Below, piece by piece: positions 56,666 through 60,939 of a stretch of 60,939 bases of DNA. Each line of letters starts with the position of its first letter. Position 1 is the stretch's first letter. This DNA comes from Corallococcus carmarthensis (GTDB lineage: Bacteria > Myxococcota > Myxococcia > Myxococcales > Myxococcaceae). The notes under the pieces are model-generated. The model ran no database searches. It was not told where the DNA came from and saw only the letters and a program-made list of their open reading frames with translations. The position numbers and the translations under genes were made by a program. Where the stretch lies: NCBI RefSeq assembly GCF_003611695.1, contig NZ_RAWE01000038.1, positions 1-60,939 on the forward strand. Direction: 5' to 3'.

Positions 56666-56685
56666 GCGTGGTAGCTGAAAAGACG

Positions 56686-56718
56686 ACGGGCCCGACCGGG
56701 GAAGACGGTCGAGCCCGT
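56686..56718 (+). terminator. Hairpin after rusA
   Basis: ACGGGC-C-CGACC pairs with GGTCG-A-GCCCGT around loop GGGGAAGAC, one mismatch, 21 bases after the rusA stop. Only a short TATA follows. Probable terminator isolating the sigma-factor gene. Confidence 0.6.
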
Positions 56719-56765
56719 ATAGGCCAGGAGCGCTGGGGGAGCACCGCTGGGGACGCCAGTATACC

Positions 56766-56787
56766 GCCCCTGCGCGCGCGCAGGGGC
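56766..56787. promoter_or_regulatory. 22-bp perfect palindrome before sigma-factor gene
   Basis: Self-complementary halves GCCCCTGCGCG and CGCGCAGGGGC with no spacer, ending 11 bases before ATG 56799 and directly before its TGGAG ribosome site. It could be an operator for a dimeric regulator, or an RNA hairpin that hides the ribosome site. Confidence 0.65.
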
Positions 56788-56798
56788 TGGAGTCCTCG

Positions 56799-57809
56799 AT
56801 GCCCGCCTGTGCCCTTCGTCTTGCCGCTGCCCGCCTCCCGACGCTCCCGCCCGGCCCGCCGCCGGCGCCCACCCCTGACGATGAAATGGAGGCGCTGCTC
56901 CACCTGCTGCGCGAGCTGCCCGACGGCTGCCCGGAGCAGCACCGCGCGGCGGGCCGCCTCGCGGTGCTGGTGCGGCCGCACCTTGTGCGCGCGGCCAGCT
57001 CCGTCGCCCGCCGCTGGAAGGTGCCCGCGGAGGACCTGGAGCAGGAGGGGCAGGTGGCCACCTTCAAGGCCTGGCGCCGCTTCGTCCCGGGCCGCGAGCC
57101 CGGACTCTGCCTCTATCCGGCCTACGTGCTGCGCCTCGCGCGGCAGGCCATGGAGCGCTACGCGGCGGGGGAGCGCAGCGCCGTCCACGTCACTGACCAC
57201 GCCCTGAAGCGGCTGCGGCGCGCGAAGAAGGCGGCGCGGAAGGAGGGCGTGCCGGTGTCCACCGCACTGCGTGCCCAGGGGCTGGAGGAGGCCTCCATCC
57301 TGACGCTGGGGGAGGGCTCCATCTCCACCGTCTCCCTGGACCAGCTGATGGCCGGCGAGGACGGGCGTCCGGACGCTGCGGCGAACGCGGAGACGCGGCT
57401 GGATCTGGTGGACAGGACGGCCGCGCGTCACCAGCACGTGGCCGAGCGTGAGGCGGCCCTCACCGCGCTGTACCAGCTGCCCCGCCTGCAGCGCGTGGTG
57501 GTGCAGTCCCTCGCGGGCTACGGCCGCGCCCCGGGCGCGGAGCCCTCCGAGCGCACCGTGGCGCAGGAGCTGCGCCTGCCGGTGGACCAGGTGCACCGGT
57601 TGCACGCCCAGGGCCTGAAGCGGATGCGCGAGGCGATGGACGCCAAGGGGCTCGGGCCGGAGCTGCCCGCGCGCGCCGCGGGGAAGCTGCGCCAGCGCCG
57701 CGCGGCCGCACCCCGGGACGTGCAGCCGCGTCCGGCGGGGCAGGGGGCCCAGTTCGGCCTCGCGCTGCCTGCCGTGGAGTCCCGCCGCCCGTCGGCGTGG
57801 GGCGCGTAG
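56799..57809 (+). CDS. Sigma-70-like transcription factor of the prophage
   Basis: A 336-residue protein. LVRPHLVRAASSVARRWKVPAEDLEQEGQVATFKAWRRFVP with YVLRLARQAMERY matches sigma region 2, including the DLxQEG motif. TDHALKRLRRAKKAARKEG resembles region 3. LYQLPRLQRVVVQSLAG ... RTVAQELRLPVDQVHRLHAQGLKRMREAM is region 4, a helix-turn-helix. It should direct host RNA polymerase to phage promoters, probably late ones. An ATG at 56886 could also start it, as the first ~28 residues are Pro/Ala-rich. The C-terminal ~60 residues are basic and disordered-looking. Confidence 0.82.
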   Translation: MPACALRLAAARLPTLPPGPPPAPTPDDEMEALLHLLRELPDGCPEQHRAAGRLAVLVRPHLVRAASSVARRWKVPAEDLEQEGQVATFKAWRRFVPGREPGLCLYPAYVLRLARQAMERYAAGERSAVHVTDHALKRLRRAKKAARKEGVPVSTALRAQGLEEASILTLGEGSISTVSLDQLMAGEDGRPDAAANAETRLDLVDRTAARHQHVAEREAALTALYQLPRLQRVVVQSLAGYGRAPGAEPSERTVAQELRLPVDQVHRLHAQGLKRMREAMDAKGLGPELPARAAGKLRQRRAAAPRDVQPRPAGQGAQFGLALPAVESRRPSAWGA

Positions 57810-57811
57810 CC

Positions 57812-58090
57812 TTGCCCACCATCGTCGCGAATAGGGCGGGCACGTGCACCGCCGCCGGGTGCGGCGGGCGCATCCTCAAGGGCGAGTACGTGGAGTACTC
57901 CGCCGCCACCGGCACGCGGCACCTGGTGTGCGCGAGCGCGGACCAGGGCAGGCGCCCCAACCTCAAGGCGGGCATGTGCCGGTGCGGCGCCCAGGTGGCT
58001 CCGCGCGAGGGCACCCTCGTGCTGAAGGAGTCGAAGCGCGGGGCCAGCTTCCGGAAGGAGTGGCTGGTGCAGTGCTCGCGGTGCGCGTGA
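57812..58090 (+). CDS. Small zinc-finger protein
   Basis: A 92-residue protein from TTG 57812, or 97 from GTG 57797 overlapping the sigma-factor stop. Four or more cysteines in two groups (GTCTAAGCGGRI, then CRCGAQVAP ... VQCSRCA) suggest one or two zinc knuckles. It is probably co-transcribed with the sigma-like gene. Unknown role. Confidence 0.65.
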   Translation: MPTIVANRAGTCTAAGCGGRILKGEYVEYSAATGTRHLVCASADQGRRPNLKAGMCRCGAQVAPREGTLVLKESKRGASFRKEWLVQCSRCA

Positions 58091-58097
58091 GCGCCCG

Positions 58098-58466
58098 TCA
58101 GTCCAGGTCCTCCAACTCCAGTTCCGCCTGCTCGCGATAGAGAGGCACCACCTCCACGGCGAGCAGGTCCTCCAGCAGCTTCCGGGCCCCGGCTTTATCG
58201 CCCGCCTTCGCGAGGTCTCCAGCCAGCATCCTCGCGCGCGCCAATCGCATGGAGCCCTCGCGGATCCGTGCGCGGGCCTCCCGCAGAAGCGTGGTCGCGG
58301 CAGCTACGTCCTGGACGGCAGCCTGCGCATCCGGCTCCGGGATGGCCACCTCTCGCGCAGTTCGCAGCAGCAACTCGCGCACGTCGGGGGTGAGCGCCAG
58401 TGTTTCGCCGGCCTCGATGCGCGCGGCGAGCGCACGCACCTCGTCCCAGTTGATGTCCTGGCTCAT
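58098..58466 (-). CDS. DUSAM-domain protein
   Basis: A 122-residue helical protein matching the myxobacterial DUSAM domain: INWDEVRALAARIEAGETLALTPDVRELLLRTAREVAIPEPDAQAAV ... LLREARARIREGSMRLARAR ... GDKAGARKLLEDLLAVEVVPLYREQAE. The domain is also attached to sigma-54 activators in myxobacteria, and its function is unknown. It follows a cysteine-rich lipoprotein gene by four bases, so the pair is one unit. Confidence 0.85.
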   Translation of the reverse strand: MSQDINWDEVRALAARIEAGETLALTPDVRELLLRTAREVAIPEPDAQAAVQDVAAATTLLREARARIREGSMRLARARMLAGDLAKAGDKAGARKLLEDLLAVEVVPLYREQAELELEDLD

Positions 58467-58470
58467 GCTG

Positions 58471-58902
58471 CTACCGTCCCTTCCGTTGCCGGAAGCATCG
58501 GTCGTGCGGCCACTCCCCCTGCTGACCCTCACAGAGGCGGAAGCAGTCGTAGCAAGGGCCAATCCAGTCCTGATTCTGGCACTTCTCGTACTCGTTCATG
58601 CAGTAGCGCTTCCACTCTGGCAGGTCCTCGCGGGCCAACTCCTTGGCGACCCTGGCGGCGAAGAGGATTTCCTCCGCCTCGAAGTCCGTGGCGCCACACC
58701 GCGCGGGGTTGCCCGGGTGCGTCTTCACGCAGCAGCTGATGGTGGAGTCCTGGGGGCCGCACTGCGCCTGGGCCAGGTACACCGCGGTGGCGCTGGGCTG
58801 GGTGTCACTCGCCCGCGCATGGGCACTGCCGCCACAGCCCGCGCCCACCAGCGCGAGCACAGCCACCAGCATGCTTAGACAACGGGTGTTCCGACTGTCC
58901 AT
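58471..58902 (-). CDS. Cysteine-rich lipoprotein, myxobacterial family
   Basis: A 143-residue lipoprotein (lipobox LVGAGC). The mature part has ten or more cysteines in a pattern I recognise from many myxobacterial proteins, often at C-termini of larger exported proteins: ISCCVKTHPGNPARCGATDFEAEEIL ... LPEWKRYCMNEYEKCQNQDWIGPCYDCFRLCEGQQGEWPHDRC. The role is not known to me. Start ATG 58902, or a TTG at 58938 with GAGGAG in front. Confidence 0.75.
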   Translation of the reverse strand: MDSRNTRCLSMLVAVLALVGAGCGGSAHARASDTQPSATAVYLAQAQCGPQDSTISCCVKTHPGNPARCGATDFEAEEILFAARVAKELAREDLPEWKRYCMNEYEKCQNQDWIGPCYDCFRLCEGQQGEWPHDRCFRQRKGR

Positions 58903-58995
58903 GCATAGCTGCTTAGTCTTGATTTGCCTGGACTTCAATACTCCTCAGGAGGGAGCCAGGGCCGCGCCTGCTGGCCGGCCCCGGCCGCGACGCTC

Positions 58996-59961
58996 CTATG
59001 CAATGGGCGCGGGCAGCTCGTCCTCCACCTCGCGGAGACGCTCCACCGTGTCTCCTTCCTTCGGCTGGAAGGTGTCGCCGGGGAAGCCGATGAAGATGGG
59101 CAACCTGGCCGTCGGCTCCACGGACGTCACCTCGACCGCGACGCGCGAGCCCTTCAAGCGCAGCGCGTCGCCCCGGCGCACGTCGTGCTCCCCGCCTTCC
59201 ACCGCGAGGTAGATGCCGCCGCCCTCCTCGTCGCGCGCCAGCGCCGACACCTTCATGGTGACGAGGGACGCAGAGTCGTCGGTGGCAGGCTGCTCCTTGT
59301 CTGTCACCACCTCCAGCGTATCCCCCACCTTCACCTTGAAGGCGGCGCCCGGCGAGGCGATGAAGACGGGCGCCTCTTCCGCCGGCATGACGTCCGTCAC
59401 CTCGGCCGTCGCGGCAGTGTCCTGGATGCGCACGGTGGCGCCCTGGTGAACCGCTTCCAGTCCACGATTCACGGCGAGGTAGAGCCCGCCGGCTGCCTTG
59501 TCTTCTACCAGCCCCGTCACCTTCATCGTGCGCAGCGCGGGTGCGGGCTCCTTCGCCGGGGACGTGCTGCGTGTCGGGGTGGCCTGTCGCTGGCGCGCGC
59601 CGCGGAGCGCCTCCAGTTCCAGCTTCGCGCGCGTCGTCTCCAACTCGTCCTGGTTGCGCAGCACTTCCAGGAAGCGGACCTGCGAGCGCAGCGACTGCAT
59701 CTGGGAGACGAGGGCGTCACGCTCCGCGCGCACCAGGTCCAGCTGCGTCTCCGCCCGCTCCACGCGGAGGCGCACCAGTACGTCCACCGCGCGCCACGCC
59801 TGGCGCTCGCGCGGCAGCACGTCCTCCCACTCCGGCAGCGGGTTGCCAGTGCCGTCGTGCCTGTCCAACGCCTCAAGGAAGGCGTCGCGTAGCGGCTTCA
59901 CTTCTCGCTGGTCGCGCTCCAACTGCCCCAGTCCAATGCCTGCTCCGGTGCCTGTGTTCAT
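58996..59961 (-). CDS. Coiled-coil protein with tandem beta repeats
   Basis: A 321-residue protein with a very good ribosome site (AGGAGG, 7 bases before ATG). Residues ~20-130 are helical with coiled-coil heptads (RVERAETQLDLVRAERDALVSQMQSLRSQVRFLEVLRNQDELETTRAKLEL). Two related domains of ~80 residues follow, each starting TMKV and containing GG[LI]YLAV and FI[AG][SF]PG. They look like SH3/barrel folds made by tandem duplication. Possibly a virion fibre or host-interaction protein; no named family. Confidence 0.7.
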   Translation of the reverse strand: MNTGTGAGIGLGQLERDQREVKPLRDAFLEALDRHDGTGNPLPEWEDVLPRERQAWRAVDVLVRLRVERAETQLDLVRAERDALVSQMQSLRSQVRFLEVLRNQDELETTRAKLELEALRGARQRQATPTRSTSPAKEPAPALRTMKVTGLVEDKAAGGLYLAVNRGLEAVHQGATVRIQDTAATAEVTDVMPAEEAPVFIASPGAAFKVKVGDTLEVVTDKEQPATDDSASLVTMKVSALARDEEGGGIYLAVEGGEHDVRRGDALRLKGSRVAVEVTSVEPTARLPIFIGFPGDTFQPKEGDTVERLREVEDELPAPIA

Positions 59962-60100
59962 GGTGCTGCCTCCTGCTGGTGGTGCTGCGGGTGGACTCGC
60001 GCGGAAGCCGCGCGAAGGTGAATGCGAGTGCGAAGCTCCGAATGCGCGATAGCCGCGCACGCCGAGGACCGGGGCAATCCCTCGGAGTAGGTGCGGGCGC

Positions 60101-60916
60101 TCAATGGGGGCCCGCCGCGTGAATGAGGACGGATCGAGCCGGAGCGCCGAGCCGTGCGAGCGTCGCCTCGATGAGCGGGAGGCATTCGTCGTGGAGCGAG
60201 GCGGCAGCGAACCTGTCGGACGCCTCCAGCACGAGCATGTCGCCGTCCAGCGACGGACTCAGGCGGGCGAGTTGCTCGGCCACGTAGCGCTTGCCGTCCG
60301 CGTGGAGCGCGGCCAGCACTTGGCCCCAGGTGGCGCCCGCCTCGGTGGCGGGCAGCGCCGGGCCGGCCGCTGGCGCGCTCTGGGCGCCCTGTCCCGGGAC
60401 GTGCCGGCGCCATACCTCGGGGCTGACGAAAGCTCTCGTGGCGCACACCGGTTGGCGGGCCTGCCCCCAGGCGTCCTCTAGCCACGCAATCCATGCCGCG
60501 CGCAGGCGGGCCTCGTCGCCCCCGACGGCGGCTAGCGCGCCCGCGTACCAGGCGGCCCATCCCGGAGGGGGAGCCTCGGGGATGGCTCCCGGGAAGTGCG
60601 TGCAGCGCTGCTCCTGGGTCCAGGCGAAGAACACCTTGTCCGGGCTCGGCGCGTCCTCCTCCATCCACTTCGGCGGCGCCTTGCGGACGACAGGGGCCAC
60701 CGGGACAGGGGACGTGTCCCCGCCGGTGCGGGACAGGGGGACAGCCGGGGACATGTCCCCGGGGACAGGGGGACAGGAGACAGGGGACACGTCGCGCGCG
60801 CTTCCAGCAGCAGCACGCTTCTTCTCTCGCTGCTTCTGCTTCTTCTTCCTCTCGTACTCCCTCTGTCTTTCGTCTTTCGACGCTGTTGCTGCTGCTTCCC
60901 CCCGACCCCCCTTCAT
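60101..60916 (-). CDS. Phage replication initiation protein, DnaA-N-like C-terminus
   Basis: A 271-residue protein. A Lys/Arg-rich start (ERKKKQKQREKKR), a Pro/Val-rich linker encoded by the iteron DNA, a helical middle (WIAWLEDAWGQARQPVCATRAFVSPEVWRRHV), and a C-terminal domain that resembles the DnaA N-terminal fold (TWGQVLAALHADGKRYVAEQLARL ... GDMLVLEASDRFAAASLHDECLPLIEATLARLG). Such domains recruit the replicative helicase. Start ATG 60916 is 24 bases from the window edge, and a longer form cannot be excluded. Confidence 0.72.
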   Translation of the reverse strand: MKGGRGEAAATASKDERQREYERKKKQKQREKKRAAAGSARDVSPVSCPPVPGDMSPAVPLSRTGGDTSPVPVAPVVRKAPPKWMEEDAPSPDKVFFAWTQEQRCTHFPGAIPEAPPPGWAAWYAGALAAVGGDEARLRAAWIAWLEDAWGQARQPVCATRAFVSPEVWRRHVPGQGAQSAPAAGPALPATEAGATWGQVLAALHADGKRYVAEQLARLSPSLDGDMLVLEASDRFAAASLHDECLPLIEATLARLGAPARSVLIHAAGPH

Positions 60917-60939
60917 GTCCCCGGTTGTCCCCGGGGACA
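60702..60939. repeat. Iteron-like GGGGACA repeats (candidate phage origin)
   Basis: At least eleven copies of (G)GGGACA or its complement TGTCCC(C) in ~240 bases: near 60702, 60715, 60730, 60738, 60747, 60754, 60761, 60770, 60783 and three more at 60916-60939. Two copies meet as the perfect palindrome GGGGACATGTCCCC (60747-60760). The cluster lies in the 5' part of the replication gene, as in lambda O, and runs out of the window. Confidence 0.65.
60785..60939. other. Right window edge, prophage continues
   Basis: No attR, second tmRNA 3' end, primary repressor or helicase gene is seen before the edge, so the prophage is incomplete in this window. The repeats continue to the last base. Confidence 0.7.

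Noticed and set aside
60702-60800. GGGACA repeats as a CRISPR array or simple coding repeat
   Set aside because: Units are too short and irregularly spaced and lie in both orientations with a palindrome. An origin iteron cluster fits better.

Overview
The window is very GC-rich bacterial DNA. Its gene content points to a myxobacterium of the Myxococcus/Corallococcus type: a large modular NRPS, a DUSAM-domain protein, a cysteine-rich tail of the kind seen on myxobacterial kinases, and many long false frames caused by GC bias. This placement rests on recognised families, not on a database search.

Positions 1-28170 are host chromosome. In order they hold a small membrane-anchored protein; a translationally coupled pair (CFI-box zinc-ribbon protein and TlpA-like thioredoxin); a FemAB/GNAT-like acyltransferase fused to an alanyl-tRNA-synthetase-type DHHA1 domain; thioredoxin; a LysR regulator; a haem-c lipoprotein; and an FBP zinc-finger protein. 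A single NRPS gene of about 13.8 kb on the minus strand fills 6.7-20.6 kb. After it come an OmpA/thrombospondin-type-3 outer-membrane protein, a DUF3616-like lipoprotein, two overlapping M16 peptidases (only one with an intact zinc site), an MDR oxidoreductase and the tmRNA gene ssrA. The NRPS reads C-A-PCP-A-PCP-C-(A remnant)-C-A-PCP-C-A-PCP-TE. The second A domain has no condensation domain of its own and is a near-identical copy of the last A domain, which points to a recent internal rearrangement.

From ssrA to the right edge the window is a siphovirus-like prophage inserted at the 3' end of ssrA, and it runs off the window. A tyrosine integrase overlaps the tmRNA 3' end antisense, followed by an excisionase-like protein and a small control region. 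The late structural genes lie on the minus strand and are transcribed right to left: terminase small and large subunits, portal, prohead protease, HK97-type capsid, connectors, tail tube, G/GT chaperone with a -1 frameshift, tape measure and tail tip. A plus-strand block carries small membrane proteins, an NlpC/P60 endolysin and holin-like candidates. The right part has a DNA methyltransferase, a RusA resolvase, a sigma-70-like factor, a DUSAM/cysteine-rich lipoprotein pair, a repeat protein, and a replication protein whose gene contains iteron-like repeats.

Three things stand out as possibly new. (1) A short stem-loop, GCCCCTTCT-(N)-GGGC, sits directly against start codons of many phage genes on both strands and twice starts 8-9-codon leader ORFs coupled to the real gene. 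(2) Two AT-richer single genes run against their neighbours: a PIN-like protein wedged between portal and terminase, and a SIR2-like protein beside the lysis genes. Both are good candidates for phage-carried defence. (3) The prophage has a sigma factor behind a 22-bp perfect palindrome, a 20-bp palindrome before the terminase genes, and iterons inside its replication gene.
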